From Acidobacteriota bacterium (GTDB lineage: Bacteria > Acidobacteriota > Terriglobia > Terriglobales > SCQP01), in the NCBI GenBank assembly GCA_027314025.1, contig DAHVCP010000042.1, forward strand, positions 19,758-83,757: a stretch of DNA of 64,000 nt, given 5' to 3'. Positions 1 to 8,033 of the stretch are shown here, piece by piece; the first letter of the stretch is position 1, and every line of letters starts with the position of its first letter. The notes under the pieces are model-generated. The model made no database searches, was not told where the DNA came from, and saw nothing but the letters and a program-made list of their open reading frames with translations. Both the position numbers and the translations under genes were made by a program.

Positions 1-675
1 GTCGCCGATTTGGGCGGGACGGCGGTAGGGGCTGCGCCGCGTCAGCCACAGCGTGGGCGCGGGCGCGGTGGGAAAGGCGTAGAGCACTTCGCCGCTGCGC
101 TCCGCCAGGCCGTGGTCGAAGGCGTAGACCCAATGGGGATCGAAATGGACGCCGGGCTGGGAATAATCGCCAGGCTGCGCCGCCACCGCCGGCCGATAGA
201 AACGGTGCGCGCCATAGTCGCCGGTATAGCGCAGGGCGACGGAGAAATACGAGGTGCGGGGATGATTGCCGTCATTGCTGGCGCGGACGCGGATGATGTT
301 GACGCCGGCCGCGTCGTCGGGTCCGCCGGCCGCCGTGAACAGCGTCAGCCGGTACTCCACCGCGCCGTCCTCCAGCGGGTACTGCACGATGGGCAGATAG
401 CCTTGGTCCAGCGTGCGGATGCGCTGCTGGGCGGGATGCGCCGGATCGCCCAGCAGAAACATCAGCTCGCCATAGCCGGTGTAGAGATAGCCCTCGGGCG
501 TGATCTCGGTCGCCTGCGGCGCGCCCTGCAACCCGATTTCGGTGGTGGGGTAGGCCGGATAGCTGAACGGCCGTCCCGGCGCGTCCATCTTGGGGTTCAA
601 CACCTGCGCCCCCGCCGCGCCCGCCAGCGCCAAGCACAAGGCCGCGCCCAGCGACCACCCCGCCGCCCGGCGCAA
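1..675 (-). CDS. Secreted protein of unknown function, C terminus beyond the left edge
   Basis: Uninterrupted reading frame running leftward off the window, so the C terminus is missing. The first ~25 residues are basic and then hydrophobic and end in AGAAGAQ, which looks like a signal peptide. The mature part is rich in aromatic and acidic residues (YLYTGYGELMFLLGD near residue 55), as in a beta-sheet extracellular domain. I do not recognise the family; a carbohydrate-active or beta-sandwich protein is possible but unproven. The start is uncertain. I used TTG at 675 because the signal-like stretch follows it directly and no ATG lies nearby in frame. Codon use is typical of the window. Confidence 0.6.
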   Translation of the reverse strand, partial: MRRAAGWSLGAALCLALAGAAGAQVLNPKMDAPGRPFSYPAYPTTEIGLQGAPQATEITPEGYLYTGYGELMFLLGDPAHPAQQRIRTLDQGYLPIVQYPLEDGAVEYRLTLFTAAGGPDDAAGVNIIRVRASNDGNHPRTSYFSVALRYTGDYGAHRFYRPAVAAQPGDYSQPGVHFDPHWVYAFDHGLAERSGEVLYAFPTAPAPTLWLTRRSPYRRPAQIGD

Positions 676-992
676 CCCATACGCTCGGCTTTGCCGCCGG
701 CCCAGGGCTTGCCGGCGAGGGCCCTGCCGGCCGGCGCCCCGCCGGCGGCTGACGCCGCCGCCACGTTCCGAACTCCGCCAAAAACTCCAGCCCCGTCCGC
801 GCCGCACGCCGGTCCCGCGTCCGATGTCCTGCCGACATTCCAAGCCTCGCCAACACCCCAGGCTCCGCCGGTTCCCGAAGCTCCGCCCGCATCCCAAGAT
901 TGTCATAGCCGTGAAGCGCTATTGTGCGCCGCCCCGGCCGCCCGCGCCAAGCCCCGGCGACACCGGCCGGGCGGTTCGAATACCTGCACCGC
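676..992. other. Spacer without a recognised gene
   Basis: About 317 GC-rich bases between the secreted-protein start and the end of the DUF4928-like gene. Both strands stay open for long stretches, but the translations are Arg/Pro/Ala-rich with no motif. It probably holds the promoter of the leftward gene; I see no clear -35/-10 pair, repeat or RNA. Confidence 0.4.
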
Positions 993-1514
993 CTAACGGA
1001 CGAGGGCGATGCGCCGGCCGCGGCCGCCATCCAGCGATGCCTGGGAGATCCGGTGGTAGCGCTTGACGAGGCGCGCAAGCGCCGCGCGGCGCCCGGCCGC
1101 TGTCAGGCCTGCGGGGATGTAAATCCGCGTGGCGATCAGCTCGGCGGCCTCGAAGACGTCAATGCGATCTCCCAAGCCCGCGTACCCCGCTAGGCCACGG
1201 GCGATGATTGCGCCGTCGCCGGGCGCGATCACGAGCGGCCGAAGGCCCGCGCCGACGTCGGTCCGGCAACGTGCGATGAGGGCGTCTCCCTGAGCGGCGG
1301 AAACGTGGATTGCGGTGTCGCCAATCCGCAGCGGGTCCGCGAGCGGGCCGCTGGTGGCATCCGCCGCTGCTGCGCCGAGCGCGGCAGCCACCAAGCAGCG
1401 GAGCGTCTCCTCGGCCCTGCCACGCTCCTGCGCCTGGCGCAGCAGGTCCGCCACAGCCGTGCGAAGGCTGCGGGAGCACGAGAGGCGGAGCGGGGGGAGC
1501 GCGGCGGTCAGCAT
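993..1514 (-). CDS. DUF4928-like protein, N-terminally shortened restriction-system remnant
   Basis: 173 residues. The segment RIGDTAIHVSAAQGDALI followed by GLRPLVIAP and LGDRIDVFEAAELIATRIY matches my memory of the C-terminal half of DUF4928 proteins, which sit next to cytosine methyltransferases and nucleases in restriction-modification loci. Those proteins are about 300 residues, so roughly the first 120 are missing. The frame stays open for about 34 codons upstream of the ATG (to a stop at 1619-1617) and encodes plausible protein, but has no start codon. This suggests a 5' truncation rather than a short natural gene. It is divergent from the HNH nuclease gene. The family assignment is from recalled motifs, not a search. 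Confidence 0.6.
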   Translation of the reverse strand: MLTAALPPLRLSCSRSLRTAVADLLRQAQERGRAEETLRCLVAAALGAAAADATSGPLADPLRIGDTAIHVSAAQGDALIARCRTDVGAGLRPLVIAPGDGAIIARGLAGYAGLGDRIDVFEAAELIATRIYIPAGLTAAGRRAALARLVKRYHRISQASLDGGRGRRIALVR

Positions 1515-1633
1515 CCTCAGGCTAAGCCCCGGTGCCGGGGCGCCTTGGCGCCATTTGCCGAGTAACCAGCCCGTTTCCCTGGCCGCGCGGACGGTGTTCC
1601 TGCGCCGGGCGGGCCGCTATTCTGGCGCCTCGC

Positions 1634-2245
1634 ATGGACCGGGAGGAACAGAAGCGGTTGCTGGGCTGTTTCCGCATGCCCAACGGCCTAAGGATTAGGA
1701 GCCGCGCATCGAGCATCCGCAACGTCTTCGTAGCCGCCATCGTTCCCACAGCCGCGCCAAGCGCCGAGGAAATTCGACAGGTGCTGGACATTTTCGCATT
1801 GGGGCCGAGCGAGCTCCTATGCAGCTATTGCGGCGAGCAAGCGACGGAATGGGACCACCTGCGGCCACTGGTTCTTGGCGGCAGGCCGACCGGGTATCCC
1901 TCCTCCATCCGGAATCTTGTGCCGGCATGCGGGAAGTGCAACCAGTCCAAGGGCAACAAGGAGTGGCGGTCCTGGATCCGCAGCGGGGCGAAATGGTCGC
2001 CGGTCACGCGGGGCAAGCAAGGGCTCGATGAGCGGGTTCGCAGGCTGGAGGCTTTCGAAGCGTGGGCACGGTGTGAGCCGGTGAACATTGCGTCGCTCGT
2101 TCCGTCAGCCGCTTGGGACGGTTATTGGCGATTGCTGGACGAGGTATTGGCAAGGATGACGGAGGCAGACGCGGCTGCGGCGGAAATCGCTCGGGCCACC
2201 CGAGCCCAGCGGGCAGCGGCCAAGGCTGGAGGCCCAGCGCGCTAG
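1634..2245 (+). CDS. HNH endonuclease
   Basis: 203 residues from ATG 1634. An HNH zinc-finger nuclease motif is clear: CSYCG (near residue 59), then the catalytic WDH (ATEWDHLRPL), the Asn of SIRNLVPAC, and CGKCNQSKGNKEW. The two CxxC pairs would bind a structural zinc and the His/Asn residues the catalytic metal. The frame extends upstream to 1532, but that part would overlap the truncated upstream frame of the divergent DUF4928-like gene and has no nuclease features, so I start at ATG 1634. With DUF4928 alongside it may be the cutting subunit of a former type II restriction system. No methyltransferase is present, so it may instead be methylation-dependent or defunct. Its stop shares a CTAG palindrome with the stop of the convergent MOSC gene. 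Confidence 0.8.
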   Translation: MDREEQKRLLGCFRMPNGLRIRSRASSIRNVFVAAIVPTAAPSAEEIRQVLDIFALGPSELLCSYCGEQATEWDHLRPLVLGGRPTGYPSSIRNLVPACGKCNQSKGNKEWRSWIRSGAKWSPVTRGKQGLDERVRRLEAFEAWARCEPVNIASLVPSAAWDGYWRLLDEVLARMTEADAAAAEIARATRAQRAAAKAGGPAR

Positions 2246-3093
2246 CCGTCGCGGCTTAGGCGGGCGCGCCATTTGGGGGAAAGGGCGGGGCAGGCGGCGA
2301 GGGCGGCGGCGTCGGCCGTGGGCCCGCTCGCCTTGCAGGCATAAAAGACCTCCAGCGCGCGGGCGACCGTCCATTGGGGATACGGACGCGCTTCCAGCAC
2401 CAACTCCGCGCCGGGGGTGACGGTGGCCGCCAGCCCAGGCGGTCGCTCGCTGGCGAGCACGCGCAGATACCAACCCGTGCGGCGGGTGGCGATCATGCGC
2501 GCCGCCGCCTCCGGCACGCCCCAGAACCGGCCCGGTTTATAGCAGGGCTCGCGCGGCTGGGAGATTTGCAGCCGGAGGGCGCCGGCCGCCCAAATATCGC
2601 CGATGCACACCGTGCTTTCATCCACGCCGTCGAGCGTGAAGTTCTCGCCGAACGCGCCGCAGGGCAGGCGCAGCGGCGCGTCGCCTGCCGCGGCCGTTTC
2701 GTCCGGCAGGGCGCCGCCTCCGGCGCGGCTTTCACCCGGGTCGCCGGCCACCGCCGGGGAGCGCTTGGGGAGGGCTGCGGCGGCCAGCGCCTGCGCCCAC
2801 TCCGCTTCCCAGGCGGGATAATGCTTGGTGGCGTAGGCCAGGATGGCCTGCTCGGTGCCGCCGTGATGGCGGCGGTCGGCGACGGCGTCGCCGACGATGC
2901 CTTCGGGGCCGATGATGGCCGCCGCAATCGCCCGCTTGGCGATGGCGGTGCGCCAAGTTCCTTGCGCATCGTGGCGGGTGATGGCGCGGCCGGCTTGCAG
3001 GCCAACCAGCCGGGCGCGTAAGCGGCGCTCCGCGCCGCGCCCATCAAAGCGGGACGCCCCGCCGCGGGCGGGGCTGGGGCCCGCGACCCTCAT
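2242..3093 (-). CDS. MOSC domain protein (YiiM-like)
   Basis: 284 residues. MOSC domains carry sulfur on a conserved Cys or act in molybdenum-cofactor-dependent detoxification. Diagnostic stretches are PEGIVGD with HHGGTEQAI, then CGAFGENFTLDG, CIGDIW, and EPCYKPGRFWG, in which the Cys is the expected functional residue. The C-terminal WYLRVL segment also fits YiiM-type proteins. The N-terminal 30 residues and the Ala/Pro/Gly-rich insert (~residues 125-150) are atypical. The DNA at 3043-3085 is a piece of the dispersed repeat described at 26648, so the first codons after ATG 3093 may be repeat-derived; the domain proper begins at RARLVGLQAG. It is last in a minus-strand set with the methyltransferase and bacilliredoxin, 19 bases downstream of the former. 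Confidence 0.8.
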   Translation of the reverse strand: MRVAGPSPARGGASRFDGRGAERRLRARLVGLQAGRAITRHDAQGTWRTAIAKRAIAAAIIGPEGIVGDAVADRRHHGGTEQAILAYATKHYPAWEAEWAQALAAAALPKRSPAVAGDPGESRAGGGALPDETAAAGDAPLRLPCGAFGENFTLDGVDESTVCIGDIWAAGALRLQISQPREPCYKPGRFWGVPEAAARMIATRRTGWYLRVLASERPPGLAATVTPGAELVLEARPYPQWTVARALEVFYACKASGPTADAAALAACPALSPKWRARLSRDG

Positions 3094-3112
3094 GGGATGG
3101 CCGGCGTCGGCG

Positions 3113-3685
3113 TCATGGCCGCGGCGCTTCCGGTTTGCGGAACACGGAGCAATAGAGATCCCGGCGCCACGGTTCGCCGTCGCGCTCACAGGCCAAGCCG
3201 GCGGCGGTCAGCTCCGCTTTGACCACCGCCGCGGGAACGCCATGGCCGCCGCGGTTGGCGGGCACGCCCTTCGGGCGGGAGAACAGCGTCAGCCACCAGC
3301 GCGGAGGAAAATCCACCACCGCCAACGCCCCGCCGGGGCGCAGCGCGGCCAGCAAATCCGCCGCGATAGCCGGCGGATCGGTGAAGTGATGGTAGACGCT
3401 GCGCATCACGATCGCGTCACATTCGCCCGGCGGCAAACCGCTGGCGGTTGGCGTGGAGACGACGGGGCCGATTTCGCCGCCGCGGCGCGAAAGGCGGCGG
3501 CAGAGGCGCTGGTATTTTGCCCCCTCGAGTTCAGTGGCGAAGACGCGGCCGGTGGGTCCGGCCCAACCCAGGCATTCCCAGGCGAAGGCGCCGTCGCCGG
3601 CGCCGATTTCGGCGATGGTGGCGCCGCTGGCGAACGGCACGCGGCACCATTGCGCCAGCCGCGCCGCCTCCTGCCGGCGGTTCAC
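3113..3685 (-). CDS. Class I SAM-dependent methyltransferase
   Basis: 190 residues. The Rossmann methyltransferase signature is clear: motif I IAEIGAGDGAFAWE (~residue 24) binds SAM, the acidic motif II is ATELEGAKY, and motif IV ECDAIVMRSVYHHFTDP is followed by LRPGGALAVVDFPPRWW. This is the UbiE/methyltransferase type 11 layout; the substrate cannot be read from sequence. The start is GTG at 3685, whose GTGA overlaps the stop of the bacilliredoxin gene by four bases, implying translational coupling. Linkage to a thiol-disulfide protein and a MOSC protein suggests sulfur or redox metabolism, but that is only context. Confidence 0.88.
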   Translation of the reverse strand: MNRRQEAARLAQWCRVPFASGATIAEIGAGDGAFAWECLGWAGPTGRVFATELEGAKYQRLCRRLSRRGGEIGPVVSTPTASGLPPGECDAIVMRSVYHHFTDPPAIAADLLAALRPGGALAVVDFPPRWWLTLFSRPKGVPANRGGHGVPAAVVKAELTAAGLACERDGEPWRRDLYCSVFRKPEAPRP

Positions 3686-4119
3686 GCCGTGGCAGCCGCG
3701 GCGGCGCAGTGCTGGTCGAAGGCTTGCATCAGGTCTTGCGCGATGTCGCCCGCCGCGCGGCCTTCAATTTGCCGCCGCTCCAGCATGTGCACCAGCTTGC
3801 CGTCCTTGAACAGCGCGATCTGCGGCGAGGAAGGCGGATAGGGAGCGAAGCGGCGGCGGGCTTCATCGGTGGCTTCGATGTCGGCGCCGGCGAAGACGGT
3901 GATGGCGCGGTCGGGACGGTGCGAATGGCCCAGCGCCATGGCCACGCCGGGGCGGGCTTTGCCGGCGGCGCAGCCGCAGACGGAGTTGACCACCACCAGC
4001 AGCGTGCCCGGCGTCTGTTCCATCGCCGCGCGCACCTGTTCCGGCGTGCGCGTCTCCTCGATGCCCAGCCGCGTCAACTCCTGCCGCATGCCCTCGATCA
4101 TGAATTCCGGATAAGCCAT
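3682..4119 (-). CDS. BrxA/BrxB-family bacilliredoxin
   Basis: 145 residues, the usual size of the family (formerly DUF1094). The signature NSVCGCAAGKARPG carries the CGC active site; family members remove bacillithiol or similar low-molecular-weight thiols from proteins after oxidative stress. MAYPEFMIEGMRQELTRLG at the N terminus and SPQIALFKDGKLVHMLERR near the end are also typical. The start is ATG 4119, with a Shine-Dalgarno GAGGAG eight bases upstream; the open frame continues upstream only into tandem-repeat DNA. First gene of a minus-strand set with the methyltransferase. Whether this organism makes bacillithiol cannot be seen here. Confidence 0.92.
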   Translation of the reverse strand: MAYPEFMIEGMRQELTRLGIEETRTPEQVRAAMEQTPGTLLVVVNSVCGCAAGKARPGVAMALGHSHRPDRAITVFAGADIEATDEARRRFAPYPPSSPQIALFKDGKLVHMLERRQIEGRAAGDIAQDLMQAFDQHCAAAAATA

Positions 4120-4239
4120 TGGCGATAACTCCTCTAGAAAAATAATTTCCCTAGCGCCGAGTTTAGCACTCGAGTGCTCGCCGCTCGCGGGCGAGGACTG
4201 GGGCAAATGGGGCCCCGGCGTTGTCCGCGAGCCAAGCGA

Positions 4240-4712
4240 AAGGCGCGGCGCAGCCGCGCGGACAGGCGAGGACGCCCATCCCACTTTCTTTGCGCCGAGC
4301 GCGCCAGTAGGGTAGCCGTCCCGGCTGCCCGGCGAAGCCGCCGTCCCGGCTGCCAAAACGCGGACAGGCGAGGACGCCCATCCCACTTTCTTTGCGCCGA
4401 GCGCAATAGTAGGGTAGCCGTCCACGGCTGCCGGGCGAAGCCGCCGTCCCGGCTGCCCAGCGAAGCCGCCGTCCCCGGCTGCCCAGCGAAGCCGCCGTCC
4501 CCGGCTGCCCGGCGAAGCCGCCGTCCCCGGCTGCCCGGCGAAGCCGCCGTCCCGGCAGCCAAAACGCGGACAGGCGAGGACGCCCATCCCACTTTCTTCG
4601 CGCCGAGCGCAATAGTAGGGTAGCCGTCCACGGCTGCCGGGCGAAGCCGCCGTCCCGGCAGCCAAAACGCGGACAGGCGAGGACGCCCATCCCGCTTTCT
4701 TCCCGCCGGATG
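4240..4712. repeat. Tandem repeat block with two nested units
   Basis: The block contains four copies of a motif GACAGGCGAGGACGCCCATC followed by CCnCTTTCTT and (in three) GCGCCGAGCGC, at about 4260, 4365, 4569 and 4673. Between the second and third lie about five head-to-tail copies of a 26-base unit built on GGCTGCCCAGCGAAGCCGCC (~4424-4557). Long minus-strand open frames across it translate only the repeat (GVLACPRFGCRDGGFAGQPG) and I do not regard them as genes. The same motif reappears at 17340-17500, so it is a dispersed family. Function unknown. Confidence 0.9.
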
Positions 4713-4768
4713 CGCCGGCGGTTGACAGGCGGCGTGCGCGGGACAATGCTGGCGGCAGGAGACGGTTG

Positions 4769-7700
4769 GTGTCCCCCAGAATTACGACGCGGCAAATGAG
4801 GCGCGCCCGGTGCGCCGGCCGGTTGCGGCCGGCCGCCGCCGCGCCGCCGGCGCGCGGCATACCCGCGGCGTCACGATTGGAGCGGCTGCGCCGCCCGGGC
4901 GGCGCGTTCTTGGTCCTGACGTTGGCGCTGCTGGCCGGCGGTCCGTGCGGCGCGCAAGCCGCCGCCGCTGGGAGCGCGGTGCGGACCCCGCCGGCAGCGG
5001 CGCCGCAGGCGGCCGCAGCGCCGCCGCAAACCCCGGTGCGAGCGCCCGTCCCAACGCAGGCCCGCAGCCAGCCTGCATCCGGTTCGCCCGCGCACCATGC
5101 GGCCCCGGCCGCGGCCGCCAGGCCCGCGGCGGTCGCCAGCGCGACCGCCGCTCTGTACAAGCGCATCCTGGACACGCAGATATCGCCGCGGCGCGTCTAT
5201 CGCGTGGACGGGCTGCAAATTGATGACGAGGATGTCGCCATCAATTTGGAACACGGCACTTTGGGCCTTTTGGCCCCGGTGCGGGGCCGAGAGACCGGCG
5301 CGGTATTCGTCGGCCAAGGCCAGATCTTCGTATTGCCACCCAGCCGCGCCGACCGCCTCTCGATGGCCAACTTCACCGGCGCTCCGTTTCTGAATGAGTC
5401 GTTCTCCTCGGCCTATTTCCGCTATAGCGACGGCGCGCTGCGCCTGGACGCCGCCGACTTGGCGCAACTGTTGCCCGCGGAACCCACCGGGCGGCGCTTC
5501 GCCGCCCATTGGCGCGCCACCGTCGCCGCCCTCAACCAGGCGCAGGCGCTGCGCTTGCTGGCGGAGTTTTTGAACCACAATCGCACGCCGTATTTCTATG
5601 CGCGCATCGCCGGCGACCGCCTCGGCGACTTCGACGTGCTGGTGGACCGTTCGCGGCGGGAGCAGATCGAAATCGCCGCCTCCGGCTTCGCCACCGGCGA
5701 GCGCCACCCCGGGCGCCGCGCCTATGAAAACGTCTGGGCCAGTTTTCCCATGCGCTCCGCCCGGCTGGGGTCTCGGCAGCCGGGCGCGACGCCGTATCCG
5801 GGTCCTGATCTGCGTGTTTTGGGTTATCACGTTCGCACCCGCATCGGACCCAATCTGGGCCTGCATGGGCAGGCGGCGGTGCGCTTTCGCGCCCGCCTCA
5901 GCGGTGACCGGGTGGTGACCTTTTCGCTTGATCCTCATTTGGCTCTTGCCCGCGTGACCAACGCCGCCGGCCAGCCGCTTTTGTTCATCCAAAACGGGAT
6001 TCTGCGCGGGCCGGGCGCGGAGGCGGCGGGAGGAGAACACGCCGCCGCGGAACCGGTGGTGGCGGTCATCTTGAAGCGGCCGCTGGCGGCCGGACGAATC
6101 TATACCCTGCACTTCCGTTACGCCGGGCACATCATCGTGGCCACGGTCACCGGTCTATACGGTTTGGAAAACCGCATGGATTGGTATCCCAACCGCACCA
6201 TGCAGCCCGCGCCGCACGACCTGACATTTATTTATCCCACCGGGCTGACCCTGCTGGCCACCGGCCGCCGGGCGCCGGCGGCGGACAAGCCCCCGGCCGG
6301 CGAGCGGATTTCGCACTGGATTTCCCGCCGGCCCTCGGATCTGGCGGGGTTCAACCTCGGCCACTTCGAGATGGCGGCGGCCACCGCCTCCTCGCCACAA
6401 GGCCCGGTCCCCATCCAGGTCTTCGCCGCGCCCAACACCGTGACGCGGGCGCGGTTGGCCGATCTCGCCCGCGCCAGCGCCTGGACCGTGGAGTTCTATG
6501 AGCAGCGCTTCGGCCCGTTCCCCTTTCCCCGCCTGGCGCTGACCGAGCTGCCGTTTCCGCTGGGCCAGGGATGGCCGGGCCTGATTTACTTGGCCCGCGA
6601 CAGCTTTCTTACTCCCGCGCAGATGGAAGACCGTCATCTGCCGCCGCAAGCGCAGGCGCTCTATCCGCTGATGCGCCCGCATGAGATCGCGCATCAATGG
6701 TGGGGCAATGAGGTGGCGTGGCGGAGCTATCACGATCAATGGCTCTGCGAGGCGCTGGCCAGCTACGCCGCCCTGCTGGACGTCAATGCGCAATTTCAGG
6801 CCGGGGCGCTGCCCCGCGTGCTGGCCTACGATCGCCGGCAATTGTTGCGGAAAAACGTCGCCGGCCAAGCCCTGGACTCCGCCGGGCCATTGTCCCTGGG
6901 CATCCGGCTGGATTCCGAGCGCTTTCCCCACGCCTACGACGTCCTGGTTTATGACAAGGGCGCTTGGGTGATGCACATGCTGCGCGAGCTGATGCGCAGC
7001 GGTCCGCCGCCGGACGCGCCGCTGCCGCCGGCCGCCGCGCACGAGCACGCCCGGCGGGACGTCCCGCCCACGCGCCAAACGGGGAATTCGGCGCAGCCGC
7101 GCCGCGGCCCGCGCCAGCCGATGGCTGCTTCCGCGGCGGGGGCGCGAAGCCGCGTGACGCCTGCCACCCTCGCCGCTCCATCCCCAGCCAGCGGCCCGCG
7201 GCCCCGCGTGGAGGCGGCGGGGCCAAGCTATCCGCCGCGGGCGCCGCTGCCCGCCACCACCGCCGCGCCGCCGCCGCCCGCACCCGCCGACGCGCGCTTC
7301 TTCGCCTTCCTGCGCGCCTTCCGCCGTGCCTACCAGGGTCGCGCCGCCGGCACCGCGGATTTTGCCCGCGTGGCTGCCCGCTTCGTGCCGCCGCGGCTGG
7401 CAAAGCTCGGCGCGCACGGCGGCTGGGAGTGGTTCTTCCGGGAATGGGTGGATGGGACGGGGATTCCGCGCTATCGCGTGACCGAACTGCACGCGGTGCG
7501 CCTGCCGCGGTCGCGGCAGCGCGGCTCCCGCTGGGCGCTGGAGGGAATGCTGCTGCAAAGCCGGGTTCCACTCACCTTCACCATGCCCGTGCCGCTGTAT
7601 CTGCACGGGCGCTGCGCTGCGCGCCAGCCATGCGCCCCGCGCTATCTCGGTACGGTCATCAGTCAGGGCGCCAGCACCGAATTTCAGCTCCCGCTGCCGC

Positions 7701-7798
7701 CGGCAGCGGCTCCGGGGACGCCGCCGCAAGTGATGCCGCCGCGGGTGATGCCGCTGCGCGTGATGATTGATCCGTATGACACGATCTTGCGGCGCTAA
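4769..7798 (+). CDS. M1-family zinc metallopeptidase, secreted
   Basis: About 1009 residues. The gluzincin motif HEIAHQWWGNE (~638) is followed exactly 18 residues after the second His by the third ligand Glu (WLCEALASY), the M1 pattern HExxHx18E. The usual GAMEN motif is replaced by ELPFPLGQGWPGLIYL. A hydrophobic stretch FLVLTLALLAGG near the N terminus predicts export. I chose GTG 4769 because AGGAG lies seven bases upstream; ATG 4796 is an alternative. Residues ~757-840 form a Pro/Ala/Arg-rich insert whose DNA partly matches the dispersed repeat element (core GCCCGCGCCA near 7110), between the catalytic domain and the C-terminal helical part. It probably trims peptides outside the cytoplasm. 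Confidence 0.88.
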   Translation: MSPRITTRQMRRARCAGRLRPAAAAPPARGIPAASRLERLRRPGGAFLVLTLALLAGGPCGAQAAAAGSAVRTPPAAAPQAAAAPPQTPVRAPVPTQARSQPASGSPAHHAAPAAAARPAAVASATAALYKRILDTQISPRRVYRVDGLQIDDEDVAINLEHGTLGLLAPVRGRETGAVFVGQGQIFVLPPSRADRLSMANFTGAPFLNESFSSAYFRYSDGALRLDAADLAQLLPAEPTGRRFAAHWRATVAALNQAQALRLLAEFLNHNRTPYFYARIAGDRLGDFDVLVDRSRREQIEIAASGFATGERHPGRRAYENVWASFPMRSARLGSRQPGATPYPGPDLRVLGYHVRTRIGPNLGLHGQAAVRFRARLSGDRVVTFSLDPHLALARVTNAAGQPLLFIQNGILRGPGAEAAGGEHAAAEPVVAVILKRPLAAGRIYTLHFRYAGHIIVATVTGLYGLENRMDWYPNRTMQPAPHDLTFIYPTGLTLLATGRRAPAADKPPAGERISHWISRRPSDLAGFNLGHFEMAAATASSPQGPVPIQVFAAPNTVTRARLADLARASAWTVEFYEQRFGPFPFPRLALTELPFPLGQGWPGLIYLARDSFLTPAQMEDRHLPPQAQALYPLMRPHEIAHQWWGNEVAWRSYHDQWLCEALASYAALLDVNAQFQAGALPRVLAYDRRQLLRKNVAGQALDSAGPLSLGIRLDSERFPHAYDVLVYDKGAWVMHMLRELMRSGPPPDAPLPPAAAHEHARRDVPPTRQTGNSAQPRRGPRQPMAASAAGARSRVTPATLAAPSPASGPRPRVEAAGPSYPPRAPLPATTAAPPPPAPADARFFAFLRAFRRAYQGRAAGTADFARVAARFVPPRLAKLGAHGGWEWFFREWVDGTGIPRYRVTELHAVRLPRSRQRGSRWALEGMLLQSRVPLTFTMPVPLYLHGRCAARQPCAPRYLGTVISQGASTEFQLPLPPAAAPGTPPQVMPPRVMPLRVMIDPYDTILRR

Positions 7799-7806
7799 CC
7801 CGCCGT

Positions 7807-8019
7807 CGTCCGCTCGCGGGGGCCGTGCCTTCTGCCCGGGGGGCAAAACCGGCGCGGAAGGGCCGCGAAACTCCGAAGGGCGGCCCGCCCCCGGCAAGGG
7901 GAGCGGCGCGGCACCCAGCGAAGCGCCGGCTGGGCTGGGGCGAACGGGGCCCCCGGCCCAGCCCGGCGCGCAAGCGGGACGCGCGGCGCAGCCGCGCTGG
8001 GGCCCGCGCCAAGCAATCG
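7807..8019 (-). repeat. Copy of the ~191-bp dispersed element, reverse orientation
   Basis: Fills the space between the M1 peptidase stop and the miaA start. Read on the minus strand it begins TTGCTTGGCGCGGGCCCC and ends in the GGCnCGGCCCCCGCG-type terminus, like the copies at 26648-26842 and 30826-31022. The interior contains a GGGCCGGG-type palindromic core that differs between copies. It has no coding capacity of its own. Confidence 0.75.
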
Positions 8020-8033
8020 ATGCGCCGCCGGCG

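Noticed and set aside
4134..5175. Long minus-strand reading frames over the tandem-repeat block
   Set aside because: They translate only the repeat (GVLACPRFG... units), change with unit number, and the true bacilliredoxin start with a good ribosome-binding site is at 4119.
7767..8033. Using the upstream ATG of the miaA frame as start
   Set aside because: The extension is encoded by the dispersed element and would precede the P-loop by ~90 unusual residues; GTG 8034 gives normal MiaA length.
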